The notes under the pieces were generated by a model. That model ran no database searches. It was not told the origin of the DNA and saw only the letters and a list, made by a program, of their open reading frames with translations. A DNA stretch of 64,000 nt from Gordonia malaquae NBRC 108250 (GTDB taxonomy: Bacteria; Actinomycetota; Actinomycetes; Mycobacteriales; Mycobacteriaceae). Shown piece by piece: positions 49,650-60,420 of the stretch. Where the stretch lies: the NCBI RefSeq assembly GCF_000344135.1, contig NZ_BAOP01000012.1:92771-156770 (forward strand). Reading direction: 5' to 3'. The translations under genes and the position numbers were made by a program. Each line of letters begins with the position of its first letter. Position 1 is the stretch's first letter.

Positions 49650-50417
49650 TCAGCGGCGCGGGACGATGAGCAACTCGCCGGTGTCGGGATGGTCGACGAC
49701 TAGCACCGGATGATCGTAGGTCGTCGAGAGCAGATCGGCGGTCATCACGTCGCGGACGGGGCCGCAGGCCTGAATGCGGCCGTCCTTCATCACCGCTACC
49801 CGGTCGGCATACGCAGCGGCGAGCGACAGGTCGTGCACCACGAGGAGAACTGTGGCACCGCCCTTCGCGCGTTCGGCGAGGATCTGAAGCACCTGTTCAC
49901 TGTGGCCGATGTCGAGAGCGGCGGTCGGTTCGTCGAGCAGCAGGACCGGCGTGTCCTGTGCGAGGGCGCGGGCCAGGCTCACGCGGGCCTGCTGCCCACC
50001 AGACAGTTGAGAGAAATGGCGTTCCAGCAGGTCGCCGAGTTCACAAGCCTCGACTGCAGCGGTGATCAACGCCTCCGACTGCGCGGCCTCCGGAGTGCGA
50101 GTCCACGGGTAGCGGCCCATCTCGACCACTTCGCGAACGGTGAAAGGCGTGTCGGTCCGGTTCGTCTGGGTGACGAGGGCACGTCGACGAGCGAGCGCTC
50201 GGGAATCGAGTGTCGCGATGTCCGCCTCGCCGATGAGGACCCGCCCGGAGTCGGGGGATCGGAGCCCGGACACTGCAGACAGCAATGTCGACTTGCCACA
50301 GCCGTTCGGACCGACGAGAGCGACGAGTTCACCTGGCTTCACAACGAGATCCACGTCGGACACGACTGTCCGTCCGCCGAGAGTCACGGTGACGCCGCGC
50401 GCATCGATGCCGGTCAC
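49650..50417 (-). CDS. hmuV: Heme/iron ABC transporter ATPase
   Basis: A 255-residue ABC ATPase. Walker A is ALVGPNGCGKSTLL, the signature LSGGQQARVSLARAL and Walker B PVLLLDEPTAALD; the H-loop is VVHDLSLA. It is of the FepC/HmuV subfamily, which powers heme or siderophore import through a FecCD permease. GTG 50417 overlaps the permease stop by four bases. Third gene of an hmuT-hmuU-hmuV operon. Whether the substrate is heme or a siderophore is not certain. Confidence 0.87.
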   Translation of the reverse strand: MTGIDARGVTVTLGGRTVVSDVDLVVKPGELVALVGPNGCGKSTLLSAVSGLRSPDSGRVLIGEADIATLDSRALARRRALVTQTNRTDTPFTVREVVEMGRYPWTRTPEAAQSEALITAAVEACELGDLLERHFSQLSGGQQARVSLARALAQDTPVLLLDEPTAALDIGHSEQVLQILAERAKGGATVLLVVHDLSLAAAYADRVAVMKDGRIQACGPVRDVMTADLLSTTYDHPVLVVDHPDTGELLIVPRR

Positions 50418-51454
50418 AGGGCCGCTCCTGCACTCTTACGGCGCAAAAGGAGGAAGAACACCGGGCCGCCGATCAACGAGGTCAACATACCCAGCGGCAG
50501 TTCCCCCGCGGTGAGCGTCCGTGCCGCGAGATCGGCGGCGGCCACCACGAGTGCACCGCCCAACGCGCTGGCAGGCAGGAGCACCGCATGTCGGGGTCCC
50601 ACGACCAAGCGCATCACGTGCGGCACGATCAGGCCGACGAACATCAGGATCCCGGTGAAGGCGACGGCCGCGGCAGTCAGGATCGCGACCAACACGATCA
50701 CCTGGCGTCGAACGACCTCGACATTGACGCCGAGGGATGCGGCCTGGACCTCACCGAGCGCGAGCAGATCGAGTTTGCGGACGAGCACCATGCCGCCCGC
50801 GACGCCCGCGATCACCAGGGGTGCGACCACACGGATCTGTGCCCACGAAGCATTGCCCGCGAGTGAGCCGAGTTGCCAGAAGACGATCTGCTCCCGGGCC
50901 GCGGTGCTGGCGACGTAGGTCAGGTACGCGATGACGCCGAGGGCGAACGCGTTCACAGCGATGCCGGTGAGAACCAGCATGATGGTCGACGATGCCCCGT
51001 CGCGCATGGAGAGGGTGTACACAGCGAACGTGGTCGCGAGACCGAACACGGCCGCGGCGCCCGCGACGGCCCACCCGTTGGTTCCGGTGCCGCCGATCAC
51101 GATCATCAGGCAGGCTCCGATCGCCGCGCCGGAGGAGATGCCGACGATTCCGGGTTCGGCCAACGGATTGGCGAGCATTCCCTGGAGGAGACAGCCTGCC
51201 GCGCCGAGCGCGATGCCGACCAGCAGCCCGAGGACGATGCGGGGGAATCGTGTCACCCACAATGCGGTCTCACCGTTCGGGTGACTCGGAAGCGGCCCGA
51301 TGTCGAGGTGCCAATGGTGCGCGATCGAACCGAGGACTTCAGCCGGAGAGACGTGTACCGCGCCGGTGCCCGCCGAGAGGACGACGATCACCGCGAGCAC
51401 GATGAGCAGGGCGACGAACACCACGAGGGTGCGGCCGCGGATCAGTTCACGCAT
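50414..51454 (-). CDS. hmuU: FecCD/HmuU-type ABC permease
   Basis: A 346-residue permease of the FecCD family with about nine to ten helices. Conserved blocks are PRIVLGLLVGIALGAAGCLL, GMLANPLAEPGIVGISSGAA, and FVGLIVPHVMRLVVGPRHAV-like sequence, followed by GELPLGMLTSLIGGPVFFLLL. ATG 51454 (MRELIRG) overlaps the HmuT stop by eight bases; the GTG at 51475 is an alternative. It pairs with hmuV and hmuT. Confidence 0.88.
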   Translation of the reverse strand: MRELIRGRTLVVFVALLIVLAVIVVLSAGTGAVHVSPAEVLGSIAHHWHLDIGPLPSHPNGETALWVTRFPRIVLGLLVGIALGAAGCLLQGMLANPLAEPGIVGISSGAAIGACLMIVIGGTGTNGWAVAGAAAVFGLATTFAVYTLSMRDGASSTIMLVLTGIAVNAFALGVIAYLTYVASTAAREQIVFWQLGSLAGNASWAQIRVVAPLVIAGVAGGMVLVRKLDLLALGEVQAASLGVNVEVVRRQVIVLVAILTAAAVAFTGILMFVGLIVPHVMRLVVGPRHAVLLPASALGGALVVAAADLAARTLTAGELPLGMLTSLIGGPVFFLLLRRKSAGAAL

Positions 51455-52433
51455 AAATCGCCTTCGCCAAAGCACCCATCACCAGACCGGTGTCGGGCCC
51501 GAACATCAGAATCTGCGTCTCGTCCATCTCCACGATCCGCCTGGACCGCCCCGCCTTCGTCTGCGCGATGGCCGGCAGTTCGAGCAATCGGTCCATTCCG
51601 CCTACTGAATCCGCACCCTGCGTCATCACCAGAATCACGTCGGGGTCGGCGGCCATCAGATTCTCGGCGCTGACGGTGGTGAACGGCGCCGTCAGACCGG
51701 ATGCGGTGCCCGCGTCCACTCCGCCGAGGTGCTCGATCAGGTCGTCGGCGCCGGACTTCGGTCCCGCCAGGAGGAGCAGGTACTCGCCGCGGACGTAGAG
51801 GAACGCGATCGACGGCTTGGTCGGCAGGTCGGGGATCGATCGCCCGGCGTCGTTGATCTGAGACTGCGTCCGGGCGACGAGCTTCTCGCCTTCTGCAGGC
51901 ACACCGAGTGCTGTCGCAACAGCCCGGATCAGTTCCGGGGTGGACGCCACTGATCGTTCGGCCGGGAACTGAACCACGTGCAGGCCCGCCCGCCGGAGCG
52001 CGTCGACGGCGCCCGCAGGGTTGCTGTCGGTACCGGTCAGCACGATGGTCGGAGACACGTTGAGGACACGCTCGGTGTTGATGGCGTGCCCGGTATCGGT
52101 AATGACGGGAACTGCGCGCGCCGACGGGAACGTCGTGGACTTGTCACGGCCCACAACGTGCGACCCGAGGCCGAGGGAGTAGACGATTGCGCCGAGCGTT
52201 CCGTTGCGGTCGATGGCCACGATGCGCTCGGCTCTCGCAGGCACAGTCACGGTGGTCGACACCGGGACGATGTCCGGCGTGGGGAGCACCGCCGTGGTCG
52301 GCCCCGGTCGGAGGGATGCCGAGAGCTTCGCCGACCGTGCTGCATCGGTCTCGATCGGTTCGGTGGTGCACGCCGACGTCAGTGCAACGAGGACCGCCAC
52401 AGCGACGACCAGCACACGTGGGCGACCGATCAC
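51447..52433 (-). CDS. hmuT: Heme/siderophore-binding lipoprotein
   Basis: A 328-residue periplasmic-type binding protein. GTG 52433 begins a signal peptide ending in the lipobox LTSAC. The BtuF/HmuT-like fold shows [32 protein letters not shown] and [12 protein letters not shown]. It delivers heme or another iron complex to HmuU. It has an IdeR-like box about 40-50 bases upstream, so it is probably iron repressed. It is divergent from map across 110 bases. Heme-anchor proteins (HtaA type) are not present. Confidence 0.83.
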   Translation of the reverse strand: MIGRPRVLVVAVAVLVALTSACTTEPIETDAARSAKLSASLRPGPTTAVLPTPDIVPVSTTVTVPARAERIVAIDRNGTLGAIVYSLGLGSHVVGRDKSTTFPSARAVPVITDTGHAINTERVLNVSPTIVLTGTDSNPAGAVDALRRAGLHVVQFPAERSVASTPELIRAVATALGVPAEGEKLVARTQSQINDAGRSIPDLPTKPSIAFLYVRGEYLLLLAGPKSGADDLIEHLGGVDAGTASGLTAPFTTVSAENLMAADPDVILVMTQGADSVGGMDRLLELPAIAQTKAGRSRRIVEMDETQILMFGPDTGLVMGALAKAIYA

Positions 52434-52471
52434 CAGAACCTGCCTGTCTCGAAATGAGTGAAAGTAGACTA

Positions 52472-52485
52472 TTAGGAATACCTTA
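52472..52485. promoter_or_regulatory. IdeR-like iron box upstream of hmuT
   Basis: TTAGGAATACCTTA is a TTAGG-N4-CCTAA dyad with one change (CCTTA), and is followed by CCT as in the longer IdeR consensus. It is 39 bases from the hmuT start and 58 bases from the divergent map start. Confidence 0.55.
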
Positions 52486-52543
52486 CCTGTCCTGGAGCAG
52501 GCGACAGCCTCGGGAGTTCGGTTGGCATGAAACAATCGACGGC

Positions 52544-53407
52544 ATGACTGTTCGTGCCCCGCTCACTCCCGGCGTCGTCGCGCCGGTCCTGTCCGTGCCA
52601 GACGCCATCGAGCGCCCCGAGTACGTGTGGAAGGACACTGTCGCGGAGGGGAGTGAGCCGTGGGTGCAGACTCCGGAGACCATCGCGAAGATGCGCGTGG
52701 CGTCGAAGATCGCCGCAAACGCTCTCGCCGAGGCGGGACGTGCCGTCGCGCCGGGAGTCACCACGGCCGAACTCGACCGGATCGCCCACGAGTACATGCT
52801 CGATCACGGCGCGTACCCGTCCACCCTCGGCTACAAGGGCTTCCCGAAGTCGTGCTGCACGTCGCTGAACGAAGTGATCTGCCACGGCATTCCGGACTCG
52901 ACCGTGATCCAGGACGGCGACATCGTCAACATCGACGTGACGGCGTTCAAAGACGGTGTCCACGGCGACACGAATGCCACGTTCCTTGCGGGCGACGTCT
53001 CGCAGGAAGTGCGTGACCTCGTGGAACGTACCCGGATCGCAACCGACCGAGCGATCAAAGCGGTGAAGCCGGGCCGCGCGCTGAATGTCGTGGGACGTGT
53101 CATCGAGGCGTACGCGAGCCGCTTCGGCTACTCGGTGGTCCGTGACTTCACCGGGCACGGCATCGGTGAGACCTTCCACAACGGGCTCGTCGTCCTCCAC
53201 TACGACGAGCCGAGTGTGAGCACCGTCCTGGAGCCGGGCATGGTCTTCACGATCGAGCCGATGATCAACCTCGGCGGCAAAGACTGGGAGATGTGGGACG
53301 ACGACTGGACCGTCGTCACCGCGGACCGGAAATGGACGGCCCAGTTCGAGCACACGCTCGTCGTCACCGAAACCGGCGCCGAGATCCTGACTCTTCCCGA
53401 CGCGTGA
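52544..53407 (+). CDS. map: Methionine aminopeptidase
   Basis: A 287-residue MetAP1 that removes N-terminal methionine. Metal ligands are in [16 protein letters not shown] (two Asp), [11 protein letters not shown] (His), FTIEPM (Glu) and [10 protein letters not shown] (Glu). An N-extension of about 40 residues with PxxPG-like sequence matches the MetAP1c type of actinobacteria (Rv2861c). ATG 52544 is used, since upstream frame overlaps hmuT. The terminal hairpin at 53402 includes its stop. Confidence 0.95.
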   Translation: MTVRAPLTPGVVAPVLSVPDAIERPEYVWKDTVAEGSEPWVQTPETIAKMRVASKIAANALAEAGRAVAPGVTTAELDRIAHEYMLDHGAYPSTLGYKGFPKSCCTSLNEVICHGIPDSTVIQDGDIVNIDVTAFKDGVHGDTNATFLAGDVSQEVRDLVERTRIATDRAIKAVKPGRALNVVGRVIEAYASRFGYSVVRDFTGHGIGETFHNGLVVLHYDEPSVSTVLEPGMVFTIEPMINLGGKDWEMWDDDWTVVTADRKWTAQFEHTLVVTETGAEILTLPDA

Positions 53408-53469
53408 GCGAGACCGGACCGGGGCTAGGCCGTATCACGACCTCGTCCCGGTGCGGTCTCACCTCACGC
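53402..53469. terminator. Hairpin terminator spanning the map stop
   Basis: Three blocks pair in order: GCGTGAG (53402-53408) with 53463-53469, GAGACCG (53410-53416) with 53454-53460, and ACCGGG (53418-53423) with 53447-53452. The loop is about 23 bases. It lies between convergent map and the TauE/SafE gene and probably stops both. Confidence 0.6.
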
Positions 53470-53477
53470 GTATGACG

Positions 53478-54428
53478 TCACTTCGAAGTGGCGAGCTCTT
53501 GACCCGATTCTGCCGACCGGAGCTCCACGATCTCCGAGAGCGCATCGACCGACTCGAGGGCCTTGTCACGTCGGTACTGGACGAACGAGTACACGAACGC
53601 CGCCGCCCACAGCGCGACGATCGCGATGTACACGAACCGTTGCTGCAGCGGGTCGAGTCCGAAGCCGCTCTTGCCCACGAGGGTGCGAGCGTTGGTGAGG
53701 ATGATCAAGCCGCCGACGGTCGCTCCGAGCAGGCGCGGAGGGAAGTGGCGGACCACAAACGCTGCGATCGGTGCGGCGATCACGCCGCCGATCAGGATAG
53801 CGCCGGCCGCGCCGAAGTCGACGCCTTCACCGCCGAGATTCGCCAGGAAGCCGAGAGATGCGGCGACGGCGACGATGAACTCGCTGGTGTCGATTGTGCC
53901 CACCACTTTGCGGGGTTCAAGACGGCCCGATGCGAGGAGGGCGGGTGTGCCGACCGGGCCCCAGCCGCCACCGCCGGTGGCGTCGATGAAGCCGCCAAAC
54001 AGACCTAGCGGGGTGAGGAAACGCGACTTCAGGGGTTTGCCGAGGTTCTTGGTGCTGATGCCTCTGAAGGTGAACCGCAGCAGCACGTAGAGGCCGAGGA
54101 CCAGCAGGATCGTGGCCATGACGGGTTTCGCGTCCTCGGTGGACAGATTCGACAGAACCGTCGCGCCGACGAATGCACCGATGCCGCCGGGGATGCCGAT
54201 CCGGGCCACGACCCGCCAATCGACGTTGCCGAACTTCCAGTGCGAGACCCCGGACACGAGACTCGTACCGATCTCGGCGAGGTGGACGGTGGCGCTGATC
54301 GCTGCGGGCGACAACGTCGTCAGCGCGATGAGGAATGTCGTCGCCGTGACACCGAACGCCATTCCGAGGCTTCCGTCGACCAATTGGCCGAGCAGGCCGA
54401 CAAAACCGATGATGAGCAGGGTGGGCAT
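53478..54428 (-). CDS. TauE/SafE-family membrane permease
   Basis: A 316-residue protein with about eight to nine helices of the TauE/SafE (UPF0721) family of sulfite/organosulfonate exporters. The N-terminal block LGQLVDGSLGMAFGVTATTFL and the repeat FGGFIDATGGGGWGPVGTPALL are diagnostic. ATG 54428 is chosen because AGGAG lies seven bases upstream; the GTG or ATG at 54449 has no such site. It is divergent from cobQ. Substrate is unknown. Confidence 0.87.
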   Translation of the reverse strand: MPTLLIIGFVGLLGQLVDGSLGMAFGVTATTFLIALTTLSPAAISATVHLAEIGTSLVSGVSHWKFGNVDWRVVARIGIPGGIGAFVGATVLSNLSTEDAKPVMATILLVLGLYVLLRFTFRGISTKNLGKPLKSRFLTPLGLFGGFIDATGGGGWGPVGTPALLASGRLEPRKVVGTIDTSEFIVAVAASLGFLANLGGEGVDFGAAGAILIGGVIAAPIAAFVVRHFPPRLLGATVGGLIILTNARTLVGKSGFGLDPLQQRFVYIAIVALWAAAFVYSFVQYRRDKALESVDALSEIVELRSAESGQELATSK

Positions 54429-54553
54429 GGGAACTCCTAGGGCGTGCACCGGGACTTCGAGTGGTGCGTGGCCTCTGACAGTGCTCTGTTTCGCCGACGA
54501 CGCACAGGGTTTCGATCGTGGTGAGCGAAAGGGCGGTCGGTAGGGTCATCTGT

Positions 54554-56110
54554 GTGTCTGACAACCATGGCGCACTGCTGGTCGGTGGCACGACCAGTGA
54601 CGCGGGCAAGAGCCTCATCGTCGCGGGACTGTGCCGTGCGCTTGCACGGGACGGTGTGCGAGTGGCGCCGTTCAAGGCGCAGAACATGTCGAACAACTCC
54701 GCGGTGACGCTGGACGGTGGAGAGATCGGTCGAGCGCAGGCGTTTCAGGCTGTGGCGTGTGGGCTTCAACCGGACACGCGCTTCAATCCGGTCCTGCTCA
54801 AACCCGGAAGTGATCGGCGCTCGCACGTCGTCGTGCGCGGTCGGCCGTACGGTGACGTCGGTGCGGCCGACTATCACGTTCGCCGCAGCGAGTTGTCCCA
54901 CGTGGTCGCGGACGAGCTCGCGTCATTGCGTCGCGACTTCGACGCCGTGATCTGCGAGGGAGCCGGGTCGATCGCGGAGGTGAACCTCCGCGCGACGGAC
55001 ATCGCGAACATGGGTCTGGCGAGGGCCGCCGACCTGCCCGTACTGCTCGTCACCGACATCGACCGCGGCGGTTCGCTCGCGCATCTGTTCGGGACGCTCG
55101 CGCTCCTCGAACCCGACGACCAAGCACTCGTTGCAGGTTTTGTCATCAACAAGTTCCGCGGTGACCCGTCTCTGCTCGATCCCGGTCTCGTCACTCTCCG
55201 TGAACGCACAGGCAGACGCACACTCGGCGTCCTGCCGTTCGCCGACAACCTGTGGATCGACGCCGAAGACTCGCTTGCGTCGCCCGTCGGCCGGCGAGTC
55301 GGAGGGCCGGTCGCCCACACCGGCGGACAGCGTCTCACAGTCGCCGCCATCCGACTGCCGCGGACCTCCAACACGACCGACGTCGAGGCACTCGCGTGCG
55401 AACCCGACGTAGACGTGACCTGGGTGGACGACCCCGCCGCCGTTCGGGCAGCCGATCTCGTCGTCCTTCCGGGCAGCCGTGCCACAGTCTCCGATCTCGC
55501 CTGGCTGCGATCCACCGGCCTCGCCGACGCCGTGGTTGACCGAGCGCGCGCGGGGCGTCCGGTGCTCGGCGTGTGCGGGGGATTCCAGATGCTCGCGCGG
55601 CGGATCACCGATCGAGTGGAGTCGACCGCCGGAACCGTCGACGGACTCGGCCTGCTCGACGTCGACATCGAGTTCCGATCCGACAAGACCCTCCGAACGT
55701 TCTCCGGACACGACGGTGCAGGTGCACCAGTCGCCGGATACGAGATCCATCACGGCGTCGTGACGCGAAGTGCTGAAGAGACATGGCTGGTGGATTCCGA
55801 GACCGGCCCCGAAGGCGCACGCCGCGGTCCGGTCGTCGGCACCCACTGTCACGGACTGCTCGACGGCGACGACATGCGGCGATCGTTTCTGCGGACGGTC
55901 GCCGTCCAGGCCGGACGTGCAGGGTTCACACCTGCGGCGGGACTGTCCGTGGCGAAGGTCCGCGAAGACCAGCTGGACACCATTGCCGATCTGGTCACAG
56001 AACACCTCGACATGAGAGCTGTGCACAGATTGCTCGAGGCGGGCACCGGGCCGCTGCCGTCCGTCCTATCCTGGCTGAGTGGAAACCGAGCACCTGAAAG
56101 TCGAGCATGA
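54554..56110 (+). CDS. cobQ: Cobyric acid synthase
   Basis: The 518-residue amidotransferase adds four amides to adenosylcobyrinate a,c-diamide in B12 synthesis. The N-terminal DTB-synthetase-like domain starts [13 protein letters not shown] and [12 protein letters not shown]. The C-terminal type I glutaminase has its nucleophile Cys341 in GVCGGFQML and His in [12 protein letters not shown] 54554 fits the family N-terminus; in-frame GTG 54518 would add 12 residues. The 3' end overlaps the next gene by 32 bases. No B12 riboswitch is visible upstream. Confidence 0.93.
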   Translation: MSDNHGALLVGGTTSDAGKSLIVAGLCRALARDGVRVAPFKAQNMSNNSAVTLDGGEIGRAQAFQAVACGLQPDTRFNPVLLKPGSDRRSHVVVRGRPYGDVGAADYHVRRSELSHVVADELASLRRDFDAVICEGAGSIAEVNLRATDIANMGLARAADLPVLLVTDIDRGGSLAHLFGTLALLEPDDQALVAGFVINKFRGDPSLLDPGLVTLRERTGRRTLGVLPFADNLWIDAEDSLASPVGRRVGGPVAHTGGQRLTVAAIRLPRTSNTTDVEALACEPDVDVTWVDDPAAVRAADLVVLPGSRATVSDLAWLRSTGLADAVVDRARAGRPVLGVCGGFQMLARRITDRVESTAGTVDGLGLLDVDIEFRSDKTLRTFSGHDGAGAPVAGYEIHHGVVTRSAEETWLVDSETGPEGARRGPVVGTHCHGLLDGDDMRRSFLRTVAVQAGRAGFTPAAGLSVAKVREDQLDTIADLVTEHLDMRAVHRLLEAGTGPLPSVLSWLSGNRAPESRA

Positions 56111-56906
56111 CGGTCTGACCTTCGATGTGAAGCTCAGCGGACCGGCCCGCGGGCCATGGGTGGTGCTGTTGCACGGCTTCCCCGTCGACTCCCGCTGCTG
56201 GGACGATGTGGTCCCGCGGCTGCACGAAGCGGGCCTGCGCACCGTCACGTTCGACCAGCGCGGATACAGCCCAGGTGCGCGACCGGAGCACGTCGAGGAC
56301 TACCGATTGGAGAAGTTGGTCGGCGACGTCCTCGGGGTGCTCGGTCACCTGAACATCGCGTACTCGATGATCGTCGGACACGATTGGGGCGGCATCGTCG
56401 CGTGGCATCTCGCCGCGAAGCACCCGGAACGCTTCACCGGTCTCGTCGCCGTCAGCACCGGCCATCCGTCTGCCATGAAGGAGGCGCTGGAGGCGGGTTC
56501 CGACCAGCGGGAACGCTCGTCGTACATCTCGACCTTCGTCAAACCCAAGGCGGAGCAGCTGCTCACCGAAGACAACGGTGTGCGACTGACCCGTCACGGG
56601 GTCACACCCGAAGAAGTCGCGCCGCTGCTGGAACCGGGCGCTCTCACCGGCCCGCTGAACTGGTATCGCGCCAACTTCACCGGCGACATCGCCGCCACTC
56701 TGGCGTGCCCGCCGGTCGAGATCCCGACAACCATGGTGTGGAGCGACGGTGACACCGCACTGGGTCGCGAACAGGCCGAGTTCAGCGGTCGCCACGTGTA
56801 CGGCGACTACCGGTTCTCCGTCATCGAAGGCATCGATCACTGGGTGCCGCAGAAGGCGGCGAAGGCCGTCGCGAGCGAGATCTCGCTGCGGTCAGCGCTG
56901 TACTGA
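56079..56906 (+). CDS. Alpha/beta hydrolase, epoxide-hydrolase-like
   Basis: A 275-residue hydrolase. The nucleophile elbow GHDWGG carries Asp in place of Ser, as in epoxide hydrolases and haloalkane dehalogenases. The oxyanion-side block is [14 protein letters not shown], and the catalytic His is in [16 protein letters not shown] 56079 starts inside cobQ (32-base overlap), so the two are co-translated by chance or by coupling. Its end overlaps the convergent small gene by 15 bases. Substrate is unknown. Confidence 0.88.
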   Translation: METEHLKVEHDGLTFDVKLSGPARGPWVVLLHGFPVDSRCWDDVVPRLHEAGLRTVTFDQRGYSPGARPEHVEDYRLEKLVGDVLGVLGHLNIAYSMIVGHDWGGIVAWHLAAKHPERFTGLVAVSTGHPSAMKEALEAGSDQRERSSYISTFVKPKAEQLLTEDNGVRLTRHGVTPEEVAPLLEPGALTGPLNWYRANFTGDIAATLACPPVEIPTTMVWSDGDTALGREQAEFSGRHVYGDYRFSVIEGIDHWVPQKAAKAVASEISLRSALY

Positions 56907-57194
56907 CTCGAGGCGCGCGACGAGCTCGTCGACCTGAGCTCGGCCGTGCTCGTCGACGGTCAATGCCATGAACGACGACATTGCGAGCAGCACGTCGAAC
57001 TGACGCGGGTTCTTGGGCTTGCCGAACAGGGAAGTCCTCTCCTTGATCGACACCTCGCGGTATGTGGAGACCGGGTTGCGAGCCGTCTCCTCCTTGCCGT
57101 GATGCTTGAACTTCGCCACGGTGACGCCGTCGAACACCAACGACTCTCCGTTCGCGCCGAGAACCTCGAGACCGGCCTGGGAGGGGGTTGTCAT
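56892..57194 (-). CDS. Small protein of unknown function
   Basis: A 100-residue protein starting MTTPSQAGLEVLGANGESLV, followed by KFKHHGKEETARNPVSTYRE and FGKPKNPRQFDVLLAMSSFM. No signal peptide or membrane helix. ATG 57194 lies 26 bases after the stop of the MDMPI-like gene upstream on this strand, so the two may share a transcript. The upstream in-frame start at 57341 is rejected because it runs into that neighbour. I do not recognise the family. Confidence 0.65.
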   Translation of the reverse strand: MTTPSQAGLEVLGANGESLVFDGVTVAKFKHHGKEETARNPVSTYREVSIKERTSLFGKPKNPRQFDVLLAMSSFMALTVDEHGRAQVDELVARLESVQR

Positions 57195-57220
57195 CGAAGC
57201 AGCATAAACCCACGCACCTC

Positions 57221-57874
57221 CTAGCGCAGGCAGGTGAAGCCATCCGGCATCTCGCCTCGTCCGAGGATGCCGCGAAGAAGCGTGTAGACGTCGTAGTCGC
57301 GGGTCAACGACGCGGCCAGTGCCGCCGCCCGGCGTGCGCACCCGGGCAGTTGCACAGGCGGTTCGATTCCGGCGGCGTCAACGATGTCGAGCGTGTGCAC
57401 ACTCAACTCGAAAGCTCGGGTGGCGAGGTAGTCCACTGCGGAGATCGCGCCGACCGGAGTGAGCAGCAGGTCGTCGTCGGCGAGTGTGTCGACGAGAGCC
57501 ACACCGCGTGCGGCGAGGTCGTGGGCGTGATCGAACGGATCGTCGCCTAGCCCGACACCGGCGCGCACGCCCGCCTCGGTGATCACCGCCTGGTCGGTCA
57601 CCCAGTCCAGGGCGGCGTGAAAGTACGCCGCCGGGCCGTCGAGAAGGTCACCGAGGCCCTCTACGGCATCGATTCGATCGCGGGCCGCCGCGACGTAGAC
57701 CTCGATCGTGGTGAAGCCAGATCTGCACGTGTGGCCCACCAGCGAACGCATGGTCCACTCGCCGAGCGCGGGACGATCCAGTGTCGATGCGGGGACCCGG
57801 TCGACGACGTCCACGAACGCGGCGGACGAGTCGGCGTACCACTCTCGCACCGACACCGGATCGTGCAGGCTCAC
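57221..57874 (-). CDS. Maleylpyruvate-isomerase-like (MDMPI/DinB fold) protein
   Basis: A 217-residue four-helix-bundle protein of the mycothiol-dependent maleylpyruvate isomerase N-like family. Typical features are [19 protein letters not shown] and a C-terminal [20 protein letters not shown], with His residues that usually bind a divalent metal. GTG 57874 overlaps the mtr stop by GTGA, placing it with a mycothiol gene; a mycothiol-linked activity is inferred. Substrate is unknown. Confidence 0.83.
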   Translation of the reverse strand: MSLHDPVSVREWYADSSAAFVDVVDRVPASTLDRPALGEWTMRSLVGHTCRSGFTTIEVYVAAARDRIDAVEGLGDLLDGPAAYFHAALDWVTDQAVITEAGVRAGVGLGDDPFDHAHDLAARGVALVDTLADDDLLLTPVGAISAVDYLATRAFELSVHTLDIVDAAGIEPPVQLPGCARRAAALAASLTRDYDVYTLLRGILGRGEMPDGFTCLR

Positions 57875-59265
57875 AACTCCAACCCCAGCAGTGCGTTCTC
57901 GAGAACCTCCGGCAGCGCAGGGTGGATCCAGTACTGGCCGCGTGCCATCTCGTGCGCCGACAGCCCGAAGCTCATCGCCTGGATGACGGGCTGGATGATC
58001 GACGACGCCTGTGCACCGAGAAGGTGGGCGCCGAGGAGTGTGCCGGACCCGCGTTCGGCGATCACCTTGCAGATTCCGACCGTGTCCTCCATCGCCCAGC
58101 CGTATGCGACGTCGCCGTACTTCTGGACCTTGACGGTGATGTCGAGGCCACGTTCGCGGGCCTGCTCCTCAGTGAGCCCGACACTCGCGATCTGCGGGTG
58201 CGTGAACACCGCAGCGGGCACGAACCGGTGGTCGAAGGAAGCGAGCTCGGCCGAATCCCAGCCGCGCAGGAGATTGCCCTGCACCACACGCTGCTCGTGG
58301 TTCGCGACATGCTTGAGCTGGTACGGCGAACTCACATCGCCAAGCGCCCACACGCCGCGAGCCGGCGTGCGGCCGTGGGAGTCGACCGGGACCCGGCCGT
58401 CGTCGGTGAGTTCCACACCGATCGTGTCCAACGACAGCAGGTCGCCGTTCGGGATGCGGCCGGTGGCGACGAGCAGTGCGTCGGCGTCGAGGGTGTCGCC
58501 CGAGTCGAACGTCAGTCGAACGCCGCCACCGTCGAGCATCGTCGCGCCCTTGACCTGGGTGTTCAAGTGGACGTCCCACTGCTCCGCGGCGACCTCGGTG
58601 AATCGGGCGCTGATGTCGTCGTCCATGGGACGCAGCAGTCGGGGACCGCGGGCGATCACCGACACCTCGACGCCGAGGCCCGAGAACACATGGGCGAACT
58701 CGGAGGCGATGTAACCGCTGCCGACGATGACCAGTCGCTTGGGCAGTTCCGGGAGCCTCATCACGTCGTTGTTCGTGTAGTAGCGGACACCGGACTCGGC
58801 GATGGCGTCCGGGACCGCGGACCGGGCGCCCGCGGCGATGACGACCTGTGATGCGAGAACCACATCGCCGGCCGCCGTGACCAGGCGGTACCGGTCGTCG
58901 TCGACGCCGTCGAATCGGACGTGACTCTCGTACACGGTGATGTTGGGGCAGCGATCCACGCGGTACTCGCGGCCGCCGGCGGTGATCGGGTCGATGCGGC
59001 CGAAGACTCGATCGACGATCGACGGCCAGTCGACGCTGTCGACACTCGCGTGGACGCCGTACCGACCGGCGCTCCGAGCGGCCTCCGCCACGTCGGCCGC
59101 GTACACGAACATCTTCGTCGGGATGCAGCCGACGTTGAGGCATGTCCCACCGAACAGGTTCTCCTCGAAGATCGCGATCGAAATGTCGTCGAACCGCTCG
59201 TCAGAGATCGAATTGCCGCTGCCGGTGCCGATGACCGCCAGGTCGACGATCTGTGGTGTGCTCAC
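57871..59265 (-). CDS. mtr: Mycothione reductase
   Basis: The 464-residue flavoprotein reduces mycothiol disulfide with NADPH, keeping the actinobacterial thiol pool reduced. The FAD motif is [11 protein letters not shown], the redox pair is Cys42-Cys47 in [15 protein letters not shown], and NAD(P) binding is in [14 protein letters not shown]. Near the C-terminus, [13 protein letters not shown] and [20 protein letters not shown] carry the dimer-side His. GTG 59265 is used; the open frame extends upstream into the next gene. The gene overlaps the hydrolase stop and the MDMPI-like start, making a three-gene run. Confidence 0.95.
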   Translation of the reverse strand: MSTPQIVDLAVIGTGSGNSISDERFDDISIAIFEENLFGGTCLNVGCIPTKMFVYAADVAEAARSAGRYGVHASVDSVDWPSIVDRVFGRIDPITAGGREYRVDRCPNITVYESHVRFDGVDDDRYRLVTAAGDVVLASQVVIAAGARSAVPDAIAESGVRYYTNNDVMRLPELPKRLVIVGSGYIASEFAHVFSGLGVEVSVIARGPRLLRPMDDDISARFTEVAAEQWDVHLNTQVKGATMLDGGGVRLTFDSGDTLDADALLVATGRIPNGDLLSLDTIGVELTDDGRVPVDSHGRTPARGVWALGDVSSPYQLKHVANHEQRVVQGNLLRGWDSAELASFDHRFVPAAVFTHPQIASVGLTEEQARERGLDITVKVQKYGDVAYGWAMEDTVGICKVIAERGSGTLLGAHLLGAQASSIIQPVIQAMSFGLSAHEMARGQYWIHPALPEVLENALLGLEL

Positions 59266-60269
59266 TTGTCGAACTCGCTCTCCATCCAGGCGTCGACCTC
59301 GGCGTACGCCCGTTTGCGCACACTCTCGATCGACAAGAACACGTCGTGCCGCGCGTCGGTCACGGCGACGGCCAGGACTCGGCCGCCGATGCATCCGGAC
59401 CATTGCGCGATCTGCTTCACGTCCAGCACGCAGTCCGCCGTGTCGACCGACGCGTCGTACTTCCCGCGGAACGACGACTTGTCGGACCGCAGGACCAACG
59501 CCGGGACACCTACGTCGAGGCCGGCATGCACCTGTCGGTGTCCGGCGCGGACGGCGGACAACCAACCGAACGTCACCGGGAATCCGGAGAGGGGCTTGCG
59601 GACGAGGTCGTACGTCCATTCGCCGTGGACGTCGGCGTGCAAGCTGTCGCCGTACGCCGACGACAGTTCGCGGGGGAGCGACTGCATGCCGCGGACCGAC
59701 CCGACGGCGGAGATCAGCTTGGACGCAGGCGTCGACCGCAACACGGCCTCGCCTTGCAGATCGAGCCAGGGGCTGTTGAGCAGAAGGCCGACGACGTGCC
59801 CGTGGCGTTCGGGATCGCCGGTCCGCAGTCGGTTCAACCACAGTGGCGTCACCAGGCCGCCCGTCGAATGGCCCGCGACGATCACCTGCGGTGTCCCGCC
59901 CGCGGCGCTCACCTCATCGGTGACGATGTCCAGTGAGGCGTTCAACTCCTCGTCGTAGAACGCGAGATCGCTGGTGTAGTGCGGCTGATGGTGAGCCTTC
60001 AGGGACCGACCGCACTTACGGAGGTCGAGCGCGTAGAACGCGTATCCACGCTCGTGGAAGAAGTCGGCGAGTTCGGTCTGGAAGAAGTAGTCGGTGAAGC
60101 CGTGCACGTACAACACCGCGCCACGCGGCGTGATGCCGTCGAGCGGGCGGCGAACGAGACTCGCGAAGATCGGATCCTCGCCGTCGGGATCCGTTGCGAG
60201 GGGGATGGTTCGGACTTCATAGCCGTCGAGAAACTCGTCAGGGCGCCAGTCGGTGGTCACGCCGACCAC
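59262..60269 (-). CDS. Alpha/beta hydrolase (lysophospholipase-like)
   Basis: A 335-residue serine hydrolase. Ser nucleophile lies in [15 protein letters not shown], the oxyanion block is [11 protein letters not shown], and His is in [11 protein letters not shown]. This matches the monoglyceride lipase/lysophospholipase-like family, represented by Rv2854 beside mtr in M. tuberculosis. GTG 60269 is used; GTG 60260 is possible. The stop overlaps the mtr start by four bases, so the hydrolase, mtr and the MDMPI-like gene form one run. It is divergent from mqo. Confidence 0.87.
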   Translation of the reverse strand: MVGVTTDWRPDEFLDGYEVRTIPLATDPDGEDPIFASLVRRPLDGITPRGAVLYVHGFTDYFFQTELADFFHERGYAFYALDLRKCGRSLKAHHQPHYTSDLAFYDEELNASLDIVTDEVSAAGGTPQVIVAGHSTGGLVTPLWLNRLRTGDPERHGHVVGLLLNSPWLDLQGEAVLRSTPASKLISAVGSVRGMQSLPRELSSAYGDSLHADVHGEWTYDLVRKPLSGFPVTFGWLSAVRAGHRQVHAGLDVGVPALVLRSDKSSFRGKYDASVDTADCVLDVKQIAQWSGCIGGRVLAVAVTDARHDVFLSIESVRKRAYAEVDAWMESEFDK

Positions 60270-60420
60270 TCTAGTGCTGCTTCATCCGCGTGTCGGACGC
60301 GACACATTTGGAAGCACCGGTGCTACCTGTCAACGTTCGATGGTGAACAATGAGTCTCCTAGAGCGGCCCCTGGAGTGGGTCGGCAAGGATTCACCCCGA
60401 CCTCGGAGGAGAGCAGCATC

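Noticed and set aside
54436..54446. CCTAGGGCGTG just upstream of the TauE/SafE gene, matching the tip of the fold-back element
   Set aside because: Only 11 bases match and the rest diverges at once. It contains the likely ribosome site of the gene, so coincidence is plausible.
54429..54553. Cobalamin riboswitch upstream of cobQ
   Set aside because: The 125-base gap is too short for a full B12 aptamer and no B12-box-like sequence was seen.
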